Below are positions 45,543 to 56,100 of a DNA stretch of 64,000 nt, piece by piece; position 1 is the first letter of the stretch, and each line of letters starts with the position of its first letter. The translations under genes and the position numbers were made by a program. Source of the DNA: Ferrimonas aestuarii (lineage in GTDB: Bacteria; Pseudomonadota; Gammaproteobacteria; Enterobacterales; Shewanellaceae). The notes under the pieces were generated by a model that ran no database searches, was not told the origin of the DNA, and saw only the letters and a list, made by a program, of their open reading frames with translations. Location of the stretch: assembly GCF_005116665.1 (NCBI RefSeq), contig NZ_SWCJ01000015.1:53918-117917 (forward strand). The letters run 5' to 3'.

Positions 45543-48500
45543 CTAACCCAGCTTAGCGGGAAAGCGTTTATATAGGGTTGGCAGTACCAACAGGGTTAGG
45601 GCGGTGGAGGTTACCAAGCCGCCGATGATCACAATCGCCAGCGGCCGTTGCACCTCTGAGCCAACGCCGGTAGAGAGAATGACCGGAATCAGTCCCAAGG
45701 CCGAGGTGAGGGCGGTCATCAATACCGGTCGCAGGCGGCTGATGGCTCCTTCAAAGGCGGCAATGGCCACCGCTTCACCGGCGCGAACCCGCTGGTTAAT
45801 GGCGTCCACCAGCACTACGCCGTTTAGCACCGCCACACCGAATAGGGTGATAAAACCGATGGAGCTGGGCACCGACAGATAGGTTCCGGTGAACAGCAGC
45901 GCCAATACGCCGCCAATCAGTGCCAGCGGCACGTTGGCCATAACCAGCAGTGACTGCTGAATGCTGCCGAAGGAGAAGTAGAGCAGCAGGGCGATTAGAG
46001 CGATGGAGATTGGCACCACCACCGTTAAGCGCTGCTGCGCCCGCTGCTGGCTTTCATATTGGCCACCCACTTTAACGGCGTAGCCTGCGGGCAGGTCGGC
46101 ATTGGCGTTGACCGTGGCGTAGATGTCGTCCACCACTGAGCCCATGTCTCGGCCAGAAACGTTGGCCTGAATCACCACTCGGCGCTGCACGTCATCACGG
46201 CGGATGTTTGGCGGCGCACTCTCCATGCCGATGTCGGCCACATCCCCAAGGCGAACTTGGCTGCCATCGGGGGCGAAGATAAGCAGGTTGGCTAGCTTCT
46301 CTGGGCTGTCACGGAACTGCTTGGCGTAGCGAAGCTGAATGTCGTAACGGGCGTTGCCGTCGATCACCTGACCGGCGGCTCGGCCACCGATGCCGTCAGA
46401 CACCAGTTGCAGCACTTGATCGACACTGATGCCATAGCGGGCCAGCTTGTCTCGATTGGGGCGCACCACCAGTTGCAGTTCGCCCTGGATCTGCTCCATG
46501 GAGACATCCACCGCCCCGTCAATCTGTTTCACCAGATTTTCAATCTGCTTGCCCTTTTCAGCCAGCACCTGCAGATCCGGGCCAAACAGCTTCACTGCCA
46601 GTTGGGCACGTACCCCAGATAGCAGCTCGTCCACTCGGGTGGCGATGGGCTGGGAGAAGGTGTAGAGCAAACCGGGGAACACACTTAGACGTTCGTTCAT
46701 GATGCGCTGCAGCTCAAAGCGATCTTCGGCGGTGGTCCACTGGGAGACTGGTTTTAGGCCGACGTAGATCTCGATGTTGTTGATGGGCTCTGGGTCGCCG
46801 CCCAGCTCGGCCGCACCAACACGGCTTAGGGCGTACTCCACCTCAGGGAAGCTCATCAGAATCGATTCCAGCTTGGGCGCCACGATGTTAAGTGAGGTGT
46901 TGAGGTTGGCCGTAGGTGCAAGGGTCACCCGAATGTTGATGGTGCCTTCCTCAAGCTCTGGCACAAACTCTGTACCCAAGTTGGGAACCAGGCTCATGGT
47001 GCCCACAAAGGCGATAATCGCCGCTGCCATCACCGCTTTGGGTTTGTCGATAACCACGTTGAGCAGGTTTCGATAGCCACGTTCAAGGGGCGTAACAACC
47101 GGGCTTTGACGGAAACGGACGCCGTTTTTAAACAGCATGGTGGCCAGTGCTGGCACCACCAACAGCGCCACGATGAGGGCGGAGATCATCGCCAAAATGA
47201 TGCTGACCGCCATCGGCTGGAACATCTTGCCTTCCACCCCTTCTAGAGTGAACAGCGGCGCAAACACCACAATGATGATGGTGGTGGCGAAGAACACTGG
47301 GCTGGCTACCTCTTGGGCTGCGGCTTTGACTCGATCGCTGATGCTGTGGCGAGAGTTTTGGCTGTCATCCGACTGGCTCAGGTGTTTGAAGATGTTCTCC
47401 ACCATCACCACTGAGCCGTCCACCAGCATGCCGATGGCCACGGCTAAACCACCTAAAGACATCAGGTTGGCGGAGGCGCCGAAGTAGGCCATTACCATTA
47501 GGGCAATGCCGATGGAGACCGGAATCGACAGCAGCACCAAGGTGGTGGCTCTGAGATTTAGTAGGAACAGCGCCAAAATCACAATGATGAAGCCAAAGGC
47601 GATCAGCAGGGCATCGCGCACGGTTTTCACCGCTTTGCTCACCAGATCGGCGTTGTCGTAGTAGGGCTCAAAGGTTACGCCCTGTGGCAGCGCCTGCTGG
47701 ATCAGTGGAATACGAGCGGAGATGTCGTCGATGGTGGCCTTGGTGTTGGCGCCCATGCGCTTTAGCACCACGCCGGAGACCACTTCACCGAGCTGCTGCA
47801 CCTCGCCATTGTCGTCTCGACGAGTCATCGATACTGCCCCTACTCGAATTTCACTGCCAAACTTCACCTCGGCGATGTCATCGATGGTGATCGGGGTGCC
47901 GTTGATCGCTTTAAGTGGCAGCAGTTCGATGGCGGTCAGGCCCGCTTCGCCGCTGGGAATAAAACCATAGCCACGCACCACAAACTGCTCATTGCCTCTG
48001 GGCATAAACCAGCCGCCGGTGTTGCGGTTGTTGCCCTCAAGGGTTTGCTGCACGTCGTCCAGCGTTAGCCCGTAGGCCTGCATCTTGGTGGGATCCAGCT
48101 GCACCTGATATTGGCGCACTTCGCCGCCAAATGAGAGCACCTGAGTGACCCCTTCCACCGGCATCAGCATCAGCTTGACCAGATAGTCGTTGAGGCCACG
48201 CAGGTCCATGGCGTCATAGCCGCTGCCAGGTTCCGCTCGAAGCAAGTATTGATACACCTGACCTAAGCCGGAGGTGTTTGGCCCCATCTCTGGGGTGCCC
48301 ACGCCATCGGGAATGCTCTCCTGAGCCGCTTGCAGCTGCTCGAACACCTGTTGGCGAGCAAAGTAGATGTCGGTTCCCTCTTCGAACACCACGGTGACCA
48401 CAGACAGGCCGGTTCGAGAAAGCGAGCGCACCTCGGTGACCGCTGGCAGCGAGTACATGGAGCCTTCGATGGGGTAGGTGATAAGCTGCTCCACCTCTTC

Positions 48501-48674
48501 TGAGGCCAGCCCTTCCGCTTGGGTGTTTACCGTTACCTGCACGTTGGTGACGTCAGGAAAGGCATCCAAGTTGAGCTTGGGCAGCATCGCCACCACTCCA
48601 AATAGGGTGGCGATCAGCGCAATAAGTACGATCAGTCGGTTACGAACCGCTGATGCGATAAGCGAATTAAGCAT
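45543..48674 (-). CDS. czcA: CzcA/CusA-family heavy-metal RND efflux pump
   Basis: Proton-driven inner-membrane pump that expels divalent or monovalent metal ions through the adaptor and outer-membrane channel. 1043 residues, the usual size, with 12 helices and two large periplasmic loops. The proton-relay segment in TM4 is GGLAVAIGMLVDGSVVMVEN. N-terminal FPDVTNVQVTVNTQAEGL and the GTEFVPELEEGTINIR start of the second half are HME-RND hallmarks. Sequence alone does not fix the metal. The His-rich partners favour Zn/Co/Ni/Cd over Cu/Ag. It is the last gene of the operon. Confidence 0.95.
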   Translation of the reverse strand: MLNSLIASAVRNRLIVLIALIATLFGVVAMLPKLNLDAFPDVTNVQVTVNTQAEGLASEEVEQLITYPIEGSMYSLPAVTEVRSLSRTGLSVVTVVFEEGTDIYFARQQVFEQLQAAQESIPDGVGTPEMGPNTSGLGQVYQYLLRAEPGSGYDAMDLRGLNDYLVKLMLMPVEGVTQVLSFGGEVRQYQVQLDPTKMQAYGLTLDDVQQTLEGNNRNTGGWFMPRGNEQFVVRGYGFIPSGEAGLTAIELLPLKAINGTPITIDDIAEVKFGSEIRVGAVSMTRRDDNGEVQQLGEVVSGVVLKRMGANTKATIDDISARIPLIQQALPQGVTFEPYYDNADLVSKAVKTVRDALLIAFGFIIVILALFLLNLRATTLVLLSIPVSIGIALMVMAYFGASANLMSLGGLAVAIGMLVDGSVVMVENIFKHLSQSDDSQNSRHSISDRVKAAAQEVASPVFFATTIIIVVFAPLFTLEGVEGKMFQPMAVSIILAMISALIVALLVVPALATMLFKNGVRFRQSPVVTPLERGYRNLLNVVIDKPKAVMAAAIIAFVGTMSLVPNLGTEFVPELEEGTINIRVTLAPTANLNTSLNIVAPKLESILMSFPEVEYALSRVGAAELGGDPEPINNIEIYVGLKPVSQWTTAEDRFELQRIMNERLSVFPGLLYTFSQPIATRVDELLSGVRAQLAVKLFGPDLQVLAEKGKQIENLVKQIDGAVDVSMEQIQGELQLVVRPNRDKLARYGISVDQVLQLVSDGIGGRAAGQVIDGNARYDIQLRYAKQFRDSPEKLANLLIFAPDGSQVRLGDVADIGMESAPPNIRRDDVQRRVVIQANVSGRDMGSVVDDIYATVNANADLPAGYAVKVGGQYESQQRAQQRLTVVVPISIALIALLLYFSFGSIQQSLLVMANVPLALIGGVLALLFTGTYLSVPSSIGFITLFGVAVLNGVVLVDAINQRVRAGEAVAIAAFEGAISRLRPVLMTALTSALGLIPVILSTGVGSEVQRPLAIVIIGGLVTSTALTLLVLPTLYKRFPAKLG

Positions 48675-48685
48675 ATGCGGTCCTA

Positions 48686-50035
48686 TTAGTGGTTGTGGAT
48701 GTCTAGGCCGGACTTATTCAGCTCAGAGGTGAGGAAGAACGCGCCTTCGGTCACCACCTGGCTGCCCATGGGGATGCCAGCAATCAGGTTCTGCTTGGCC
48801 ATGGAGTCCAGCACCGTGACCTCGGTGGCTTGGTAGGACTCGCCATCATAGAGGTACACCACCCAGTCGCCGTCGGCACCTCGGCTTAAGGCCGAGTCCG
48901 GAACTACGATGCCGGTGCGGTGGTTCTGGCACAGATATGCGGTGGCAAACTGGCCAACATGCAGCCGATGATCTGGGTTTTGCACCTCAAGGCGCAGCGA
49001 TTCGGTGCGGGTTTGGGCATCCAGTTGATGGTCGCGGCCAATCACCTTGGCTTGATACAGCTGATCTTCCACCTGCAGCGACAGGGTTTGGCCAATATGA
49101 ACCGAGCCCGATTGACTGGGCGACAGCTGAGCGTTGGCCCACAACACCTTCTCGTTGGTAAGTACCATCAACGGGGTCAGTGCGGGCAGGTTTTGCTGCA
49201 TCACCGAGTTGTCTTGCTGCACGGTGCCCCCATGGGGCGCTAGCAGGGTGAACTGGCCAAGTCGGGTGCTGGGTTCGTTTAGCTTATCGATTTGGGTTTG
49301 GGTCATGCCCAAGGCCAACAGGTTCTGCAGGCTGGTTTCCACGTCGATGCGCGCTTGCTGGAAGCGGCTGGCAGAGATGGCTTTTTTGCCAAGGGATTGC
49401 ACCCGCTGCCACTCCGCTTCGGCCAACAGGTATTGCCCCTGTGCATCAGCAATGGCGCTAGAGGCCAGAGTGAGCAGGGCATCTCCTTGATGCACCTCTT
49501 GCCCCGGATTGACGTGACGGGCGATCACTCTGGCATCCACCGGCAGCGACAGTTGGCTGGTCAGGTTGGGGTTGGTGAGCAGCTGCGCTGGAATCGGCTG
49601 AGTAAAGTTGAAGTGGGATTCCACCACGGTAGACACCACAATGCCTGCCATGACGCTTTGCTGGGCGCTTAGGTGTAGGCCCTCTTCGCTGTGATCGTGC
49701 CCCTCTTCCTCTTCGCCATGAACATCGCTTTCGCTGCCGTGACCATGGTCATCGTCATGAACATCATCTTGGTCGCCATGCTGGTGATCGCCGCTTTCCT
49801 GATGGGGGGCACCGTCGTGGTCGTGATCATCAACTTGATGGTCACTATCGGCGGCAAACAGCGCAGACTGGGTTTCTGCTGGGGTTTGAGCTTTAGATTG
49901 TACTTTAGTTTGTGAATTCGCTTGTGCCGGGCCGTGGTCATGGCCGTCGCCAGCGATGGAGTAGGCGGAGCCAAATGCCAACATAAGGGCGGCGGCTACC
50001 GCAGTGATTTTGGTTGTTGTTAGTGCCATATTCAT
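48686..50035 (-). CDS. czcB: CzcB-like RND periplasmic adaptor with His/Asp-rich N-terminus
   Basis: Membrane-fusion protein that joins the CzcA-like pump to the outer-membrane channel. 449 residues, with signal peptide MNMALTTTKITAVAAALMLAF then a long stretch of His, Asp and Glu (about residues 30-120, with motifs like DGHDHGPAQ, DHDHDG, HQHGDQDD and DDHGHGSES). The lipoyl/coiled-coil adaptor body follows (about 130-440, with ARVIARHVNPGQEVHQGDALLTL). The N-terminal region is probably a metal-binding sponge. ATG 50035 is chosen over the TTG before it. It overlaps nothing, with 11 bp to the pump gene. Confidence 0.93.
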   Translation of the reverse strand: MNMALTTTKITAVAAALMLAFGSAYSIAGDGHDHGPAQANSQTKVQSKAQTPAETQSALFAADSDHQVDDHDHDGAPHQESGDHQHGDQDDVHDDDHGHGSESDVHGEEEEGHDHSEEGLHLSAQQSVMAGIVVSTVVESHFNFTQPIPAQLLTNPNLTSQLSLPVDARVIARHVNPGQEVHQGDALLTLASSAIADAQGQYLLAEAEWQRVQSLGKKAISASRFQQARIDVETSLQNLLALGMTQTQIDKLNEPSTRLGQFTLLAPHGGTVQQDNSVMQQNLPALTPLMVLTNEKVLWANAQLSPSQSGSVHIGQTLSLQVEDQLYQAKVIGRDHQLDAQTRTESLRLEVQNPDHRLHVGQFATAYLCQNHRTGIVVPDSALSRGADGDWVVYLYDGESYQATEVTVLDSMAKQNLIAGIPMGSQVVTEGAFFLTSELNKSGLDIHNH

Positions 50036-50047
50036 CAAAAGGTTTCC

Positions 50048-51304
50048 TTAAATTCCGCTTTGGCTGGCGTGCGCTTGCAGCCAGCTTTCCAGTTCGCCAC
50101 GTTCGGCCATCATCTCAATCCACAAGCTGGCCTTTTCGGCGCTGAGCTCGCTACCGGCGGCATAGGTATCGGTGAGCTGCTGCTGTGATTGCAGGTACTG
50201 GCTGGTGGGCAGTTCTCCGGCGCGCCATAGGCGCTCTAATAGCCCTTGGCTGTCACCCAGAGAGTCTTGGGTCAGTTGTTGCCATTGGCGCAAACTGCTG
50301 GCGACCGCCAGATATTGGGTTTTTAAGGCATCTAAGTTGATCTTTAGATTGCGCTGGCTGGCGAGGTATTGTTTCTCCGCCACCACAATCTGCTGATTGG
50401 CTTCGGCGATCTCTCCTTGGTACTGGTTTCTCACGTTTAAGGGCATCGATACCCCAAGCTGGAAACTGGTGTCGTCTTTGTTGGCTTTTGCCCCAAGGCT
50501 AACGCTGGGGTCGGCCTTGGCTTCCACTTTGGATAACTCGAACTGCGCCCGTGCCGCCAACACTTGCTGATATTGGGTCTTCATCGGTGCCAATTGCGGC
50601 GTGACTTCGGTGGAGGGCAGAGTTGCTCCTTGGGTGATGGCAGGCATCGCAAGGGCGGTGTCGCCTCCGGCCAGTTTCAGGCCACGCTGAGCTTGAGCGA
50701 GGGCCACTTTGGCATCGGAGCGATTGGCGCTGATGCGAGCCAGCTCCAACTGCAGCAGTTGGCTGTCCAGGGGTGCTAATTCGCCAGCGTTCGCCATCTG
50801 TTTGGCAAGCGCTAACATGGCCTCGGTACGCTCAAACTGAAGCTGAGCGTAGCCGTCGAGTTCACCGGCTTGGCGCAGGTTAACCCAAGCAGTGAGCAAG
50901 GTTGCCAGCGCCTGATTTCGGGCCAGTTGGTATTCGGTTTGGGCTGACAGTGCCAGCAACTGAGCGCTGCGGCTGCGATAGCCGCGTTTGTCGGCCCAAT
51001 CGATGGCTTGGGACACCGACAGGGTGTAATCCTCAGGGTCGGTATCGTGGCCGATGCTCTCCACATCAAAGGAGAGCTCTGGGTTATACAGCGGCTGTTC
51101 CGCGGTGTGGGTGGCCAACTCGGCGGCAGCCAGTTGGGCTTTCTGAGCTTGGATTTCCGGCAAGGCATCAAGCTGGGCCAAGGCACTGGCGGCAAACTCA
51201 GATAGCTGGGTTTGCGTTACGCCAGCGGCTTGGTGGGCGCTGACCGACATGGCAGCGCTCACGCTCACGGCCAGTAAGGCAGTGCGTAAACAAAGGGTAG
51301 ACAT
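50048..51304 (-). CDS. czcC: CzcC-like TolC-family outer-membrane efflux protein
   Basis: 418 residues with a Sec signal (MSTLCLRTALLAVSVSAAMSVSA). The mature protein is rich in long helices typical of the outer-membrane channel family (FAASALAQLDALPEIQAQKAQL and RYGISV-free repeats of coiled helices such as LKTQYLAVASSLRQWQQL). It completes the tripartite pump with the downstream czcB and czcA genes, 12 bp apart. ATG 51304 has AGGAAC upstream. Confidence 0.9.
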   Translation of the reverse strand: MSTLCLRTALLAVSVSAAMSVSAHQAAGVTQTQLSEFAASALAQLDALPEIQAQKAQLAAAELATHTAEQPLYNPELSFDVESIGHDTDPEDYTLSVSQAIDWADKRGYRSRSAQLLALSAQTEYQLARNQALATLLTAWVNLRQAGELDGYAQLQFERTEAMLALAKQMANAGELAPLDSQLLQLELARISANRSDAKVALAQAQRGLKLAGGDTALAMPAITQGATLPSTEVTPQLAPMKTQYQQVLAARAQFELSKVEAKADPSVSLGAKANKDDTSFQLGVSMPLNVRNQYQGEIAEANQQIVVAEKQYLASQRNLKINLDALKTQYLAVASSLRQWQQLTQDSLGDSQGLLERLWRAGELPTSQYLQSQQQLTDTYAAGSELSAEKASLWIEMMAERGELESWLQAHASQSGI

Positions 51305-51598
51305 AACCTGTTCCTACTTTGAGACCAATCAGAATCAGCACCTGATCGCATTTGGCGGCCATCAGCTTTATCTGACTGGTCCGACTCAGCGCTTGGGCTG
51401 AGTTCAAAACAAACGTTCGATTTGGAAAACAGAGTCAATCTGATTGAGGTTGCTCTAGAGCTCGTTGCTCTGGCCCGTCACTTTGGCCCCGTAAACCCCG
51501 GGTACCGCCAAAAGCCAGCAAAGGGCTAACGCGCAGGCACGGGCAACGGCCGCCTAACAAGACGGTGGTGTAAAGCTCAAATCAGATTGAAGTAGGAG
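51305..51598. other. Gap between the His-rich gene and czcC, nothing coding
   Basis: No gene is seen. It includes CAATCTGATTG near 51434 and CAAATCAGATTGAAG near 51579, which are inverted relatives of each other and could be an operator pair. It probably contains the czcCBA promoter; a metal-responsive site cannot be identified. Confidence 0.4.
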
Positions 51599-51931
51599 TC
51601 AGGCGATGGGAGGCCGGTCGAGGGGCGGAGCAATTTCACCGGTGTAGTCCAGCGTGCGCCAGTGGGGTTTAGGCTCACAACCTGAGCTAATAAGTGGTGA
51701 TTTTACAATGACGCCAAAGTGGCCAGCGCTGCAGTGATGGTGCAGGCAGCTTTCCCCTTCGGCGTGCTTATGCTCACCTTCATCGTGGCTGTGGTGGCCA
51801 ACTTGGTTGTGCTGAGCGTTGTCGAAATGCAGCTCGATGGTGTCACCAAAATGCACATGACGACCTTCCAGCACCGCATTGGCGGTCTGGCTAAGTAGCG
51901 TCAGCACTATGAGTATCATCAAGCGTTTCAT
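51599..51931 (-). CDS. Small His-rich periplasmic protein
   Basis: 110 residues. MKRLMILIVLTLLSQTANA is a Sec signal. The mature part is rich in histidine and cysteine (QVGHHSHDEGEHKHAEGES, CLHHHCSAGHFG), suggesting metal binding. It precedes the czcCBA genes by 290 bp in the same direction, and the adaptor CzcB has a similar His-rich region, so it may be a metal-buffering accessory to the pump. It belongs to no family I can name. Confidence 0.8.
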   Translation of the reverse strand: MKRLMILIVLTLLSQTANAVLEGRHVHFGDTIELHFDNAQHNQVGHHSHDEGEHKHAEGESCLHHHCSAGHFGVIVKSPLISSGCEPKPHWRTLDYTGEIAPPLDRPPIA

Positions 51932-52107
51932 CTAAGAGGGTATTTCTCAATTGGATATTTTCGGATGCTATCAGTCTAGTTTCAGATTTAAAAGGAGTTT
52001 AATCACGGAAATTGGAATCACTCGCATTTGAGTTTTAACCCAGCGCGCTGGGTGGTGCTGACTATACTCAAAATATTGAGCTAATTAGGCAAAACCATGG
52101 AGTGATG

Positions 52108-53130
52108 ATGAAAGCAAAACTGACTGTTGCAGTGGCAGCGTTAGCCTGTCAGCCCCTGCTCGCCGCGGATTTTCTGGCCATCCCAAAAGAGAGTGGTTGG
52201 AGCGGTTATGCCGGTGCTGGCATGGGTTACTATGAACTGCAGTCCAATTTTGTGGCTGGCAATGGATTGCGAGATCTTGGGGATCGTAACGGCGATGGCT
52301 TGAATGCGGCACCAGAAACCACAGGCGATTGGTGGCCACAGCCGGTGGTGGATCTGCGCTACACCTTCGGCGACAGCGGTACGCAGCTGTTTTTGGGTAA
52401 CCTGATTCAAGACCAAGTGCGCTTGGATTGGACCCAGCAACTGGGTGTGCGCCAACGGGTGGGCGACTGGGGCATTGTTGGCTTAAGTGCGCTGTTTTCA
52501 ACGGTGCCGACCAAGGTGTGGGATGACCCCTACAACCTGGGTGAGCGTGGACGAACCGACCGTGATTCCCGAGGGGTGAGGCTCTCTTGGGATGGCATTG
52601 CTGGCTCCACCGTCGGTGCCAACTACAGCTTCCGTAAAATCGATGTGGACAACGACATCGCCGGCGATTCGCTGATTTTGACCTCTCGCATCAGTGATGA
52701 TGAAACCCAATTGCTGGAACGGGACGGCAACAACCACTATCTGGAGCTCTATGCCCGCTGGCAATTAAGCCAACGCCAACAGTTGATTCCGGCCATCAGT
52801 TACAATATCCGCGATCGTGATGGCGGCGCAGAAAAGGGCGATGGCAAAGGCTTTCAGGTGACCTATGTGTTCATCAGCAAAGCCTACAGTTTCACTACTA
52901 CCGGCTATGTTGGCAGTCGAGATTATGACCAAGATAACCCGGTTTACGATCGCAAAGCCGATGCCGACGAGTACGGCATCAATGCCATCGGCTTCTGGCA
53001 CAACCCTTTGGGGTTCGAGAATTGGGAGGCGCGTTTTAGTTTGACCTACGTGGAGTCCGATTCTGACATCCGCTTCTACGACAGCAGTCTGTATGGCGGC
53101 GGTATCTCCTTGGTTTATAAGCTTCGGTAG
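52108..53130 (+). CDS. DUF2860-family outer-membrane protein
   Basis: 340 residues. MKAKLTVAVAALACQPLLAA is a signal peptide. The mature protein reads as a beta-barrel: alternating strands such as GWSGYAGAGMGYYELQSN, FVWDDPY-like TKVWDDPYNLGERGR, and the aromatic C-terminal YGGGISLVYKLR. It resembles DUF2860 proteins of vibrios. The function is unknown. ATG 52108 is chosen because GGAG is five bases before it; two start codons lie directly upstream (GTG 52102, ATG 52105). The BvgS-like kinase starts nine bases later, so they may form one transcript. Confidence 0.85.
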   Translation: MKAKLTVAVAALACQPLLAADFLAIPKESGWSGYAGAGMGYYELQSNFVAGNGLRDLGDRNGDGLNAAPETTGDWWPQPVVDLRYTFGDSGTQLFLGNLIQDQVRLDWTQQLGVRQRVGDWGIVGLSALFSTVPTKVWDDPYNLGERGRTDRDSRGVRLSWDGIAGSTVGANYSFRKIDVDNDIAGDSLILTSRISDDETQLLERDGNNHYLELYARWQLSQRQQLIPAISYNIRDRDGGAEKGDGKGFQVTYVFISKAYSFTTTGYVGSRDYDQDNPVYDRKADADEYGINAIGFWHNPLGFENWEARFSLTYVESDSDIRFYDSSLYGGGISLVYKLR

Positions 53131-53139
53131 CCTCTGGCT

Positions 53140-56100
53140 ATGCGAACGTGGTTAGCGTGGATGTTCTGTTGGGCCAGTCTTGTGCTGGCCCCGGCGTCTG
53201 CGCTCGAGTTAACTGAGGCGGAACGCGCTTGGCTGGCGGGCCATCAAAGTGTGGCGGTGGGCGTTTCCGATTGGAAGCCGGTGTTCTACATGCAGGACAA
53301 CGGCGAGCCGGGGGGCGTCACCTTTGGCTATCTGGAGCTTATCTCTCAAAAAACTGGCCTGAAATTTCATTATGAGGAGCGCCCCTGGCTGGAGCTGTTA
53401 AGCGGCATTCGTCAGCGCAGTTTAGACGTTCTGCCTGCCATCTACTTTGCCGAGGAGCGGCAAGATTACGGTCTGTTTAGTCAGCCTTTTTATGATGTTA
53501 AAGAGTTTCTCTACATTAAAGCCAATAATCAGGAGATAAACGGCTTTAGAGATCTCAAGGGTAAGCGCTTGGCTTTGGTTGCCGGTTATGAGAGTTGGGG
53601 CCGAATTCAGAAGCGATTTCCAGAGATTGAATTGGTGGCCGCAGACGATCTGTTGGGTGCCATCAATAAGGTGTTAAACGGCGAAGCCGATGCGCTGTTT
53701 GAAGCTCAGGTGGTGGTGGAACAAACCCTCAATGACTCGCTGATGGGCGGTCTGAAAGGGATTTATCAAGACAGTTTCGAAGACATTCCGCTCTATTTTT
53801 TCACCCGCAGCGACCAGCCGCTTCTGGCCAGCATTTTGCAAAAGGGGATGGACGCCATCACCAGCGAAGAGAAGCGGGTGATTCAAAACCAATGGTTTAT
53901 TAGCGGTGCTCCCCGACCGGATGATTCCTCGGCATTTGACGATCTGCGCTGGCTAACTCTGCTGTTGGTGCTGGTTATCGCTTTCCTGCTGTTGGTGGCC
54001 AAACTGCTGCAGCGCTATGTGCATTCCGAGCGAGCGGAGCTGCAGTTTGGTTCGCCGCGATTTGGCCAACTGGTGCTGATTGGGCTTGGTGCCTTTGTCA
54101 CCTTTGTGATCGCCATGAGCAGTTTGATGCTGGATTACAACAAAGAGGTGCTGAAGGAGCGTACCCACATCTCGCTGGAGGTCATTGCCACGTCAGTGGT
54201 GGAGAACCTAGAGAACTTGGTGGGTAGCCACCAACAGGCATTGGCCTTGGTGACTCGAAATCCGGAGTTTGTTGGAGTGGTGGATCGCTTGCTTGAGGTT
54301 GACACCACTGCCGAGGCGCTCGTCAGCGCACCTGAGCAGGGCGTGCTGCGGCAGCAGCTCACCTCTCTCAACAGCATTTTGGGGGATTTGGGGTTCTACC
54401 TGATTGACCTTGATGGCATCAATATTGCCGCCAACACCGACCAAGCGTTGGGGCAGATAAATTTGATTGCTCGTCGTCAACCCAAACGCTTCGCTCAGAT
54501 GACCTCGGGGCAAAGCCTGTTTGTGCCGCCGCTGCCCTCCCAGACCCCAAATGAATTCGAGATGTTTGTGTCGGTGCCCATCTTTAATCGCTATGGCAAG
54601 GTGATCGCCGTATTGGCGGAGCGTTTGGATCCTAAAAAGGACTTCAATGATCTGATTCAATCTGGGCGAGTGGGAGAGACCGGAGAGACTTACGTCATTG
54701 ACCGTTCCGGACTGCTGCTCTCCAAAAGCCGCTTTGAAGCGATGCTGATTGCCTCGGGCCAGCTTCAGCCCGGGCGCACCAGCATGCGAGCCTTTTCGGT
54801 GCGAGATCCAGGAGCGGATCTGACTCTGGGGGAACCTGCCATTGCTGGCCATCGCCCCCTCACCAAGATGGCAGCCAGTATCGCCCTTGGTCAGGACGGT
54901 TATTCCCTAGAGGGCTATCGAGATTATCGCGGCGTACCGGTGGTTGGGGTGTGGAAGTGGAGCGATCTGCTTGGCATCGGTTTGACTACCGAGATGGATG
55001 AAGCGGAAGCGCTGGTCTCCTTCCATGCGCTGCGTTCCACCCTCGCACTGGTGTTGGGCAGCACGCTCATCTGCGCTATTGCCGCGATTCTGTTTACCTT
55101 AAATCTGGGTAAAAACGCCAACTTAAAATTGGCTCGGGCAAAGTCAGATCTGGACCGGCGAGTAAAACAGCGTACGGCGGAGTTGAGCGATTCCGAAGAG
55201 AAGGTACGGCTGCTGCTCAGTTCGGTGGGCCGAGGCATATTGGGCTGTGATATTGCTGGGAACATCAACTTTGTTAATCCCGCGGCGCTGACCATTCTCG
55301 GATACGCCGAGTCGGAATTGGTGGCTCAGCCGTTTGAATCAACCTTGCTGACGCGGCAACAACCGATCGGCCCTCCTGCTCCCAGCTTACTGGCCAGTAC
55401 CCTGTTGTCCGGCGAAATTCGCTACAGCGATGAGCTGCTGCTTCGACGAAAAGATGGCGAGGTATTTAGCGCCGAGTACGCCACTCACCCCATCACCAAG
55501 CAGGGGCAGATCTTGGGCGCGGTGGTGGTGTTCAGTGACATCACTGAGCGCAAAGCCATGGAGCGGGACTTGGCGGATGCCAAGCGTGACGCCGAGCAAG
55601 CTTCTAAAGCCAAAAGTGAGTTTCTGGCCAACATGAGCCATGAAATTCGAACGCCCATGAATGCCATCATCGGCATGTCCTATCTGGCTTTGGAAACCGA
55701 GCTGTCCCGCAAGCAGCGCTCCTACATCGATAAGGTGCATCGCTCCGCCGAATCTCTACTCGGCATCATCAATGACATTCTGGATTTTTCAAAGATTGAA
55801 GCGGGCAAGATGGCGCTGGAATCGACGCCGTTTTATCTGGATGACGTGTTCTCATCCCTCTCCAACTTAATTGCCCTGAAAGCGGAAGAGAAGGGGCTCG
55901 AGCTGCTGTTCGACGTTGGCTCCGATGTGCCCCAAGCGCTCATTGGCGATCCACTTCGCCTTGGGCAGGTGCTGACCAATTTGGGCAACAACGCCATTAA
56001 GTTTACCGAGGCGGGGGAGATCGTCCTACGAGTCAGTTTGGCTGGCGGCAGCGATGCCAGTGTGCGACTTAAGTTTGAGGTGATCGACACCGGCATCGGC

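Noticed and set aside
51520..51570. GGCTAACGCG...CGCCTAACAAG resembling attC core boxes near czcC
   Set aside because: Both copies read in the same direction, the matching GTTRRRY partner is missing, and the arms do not pair.
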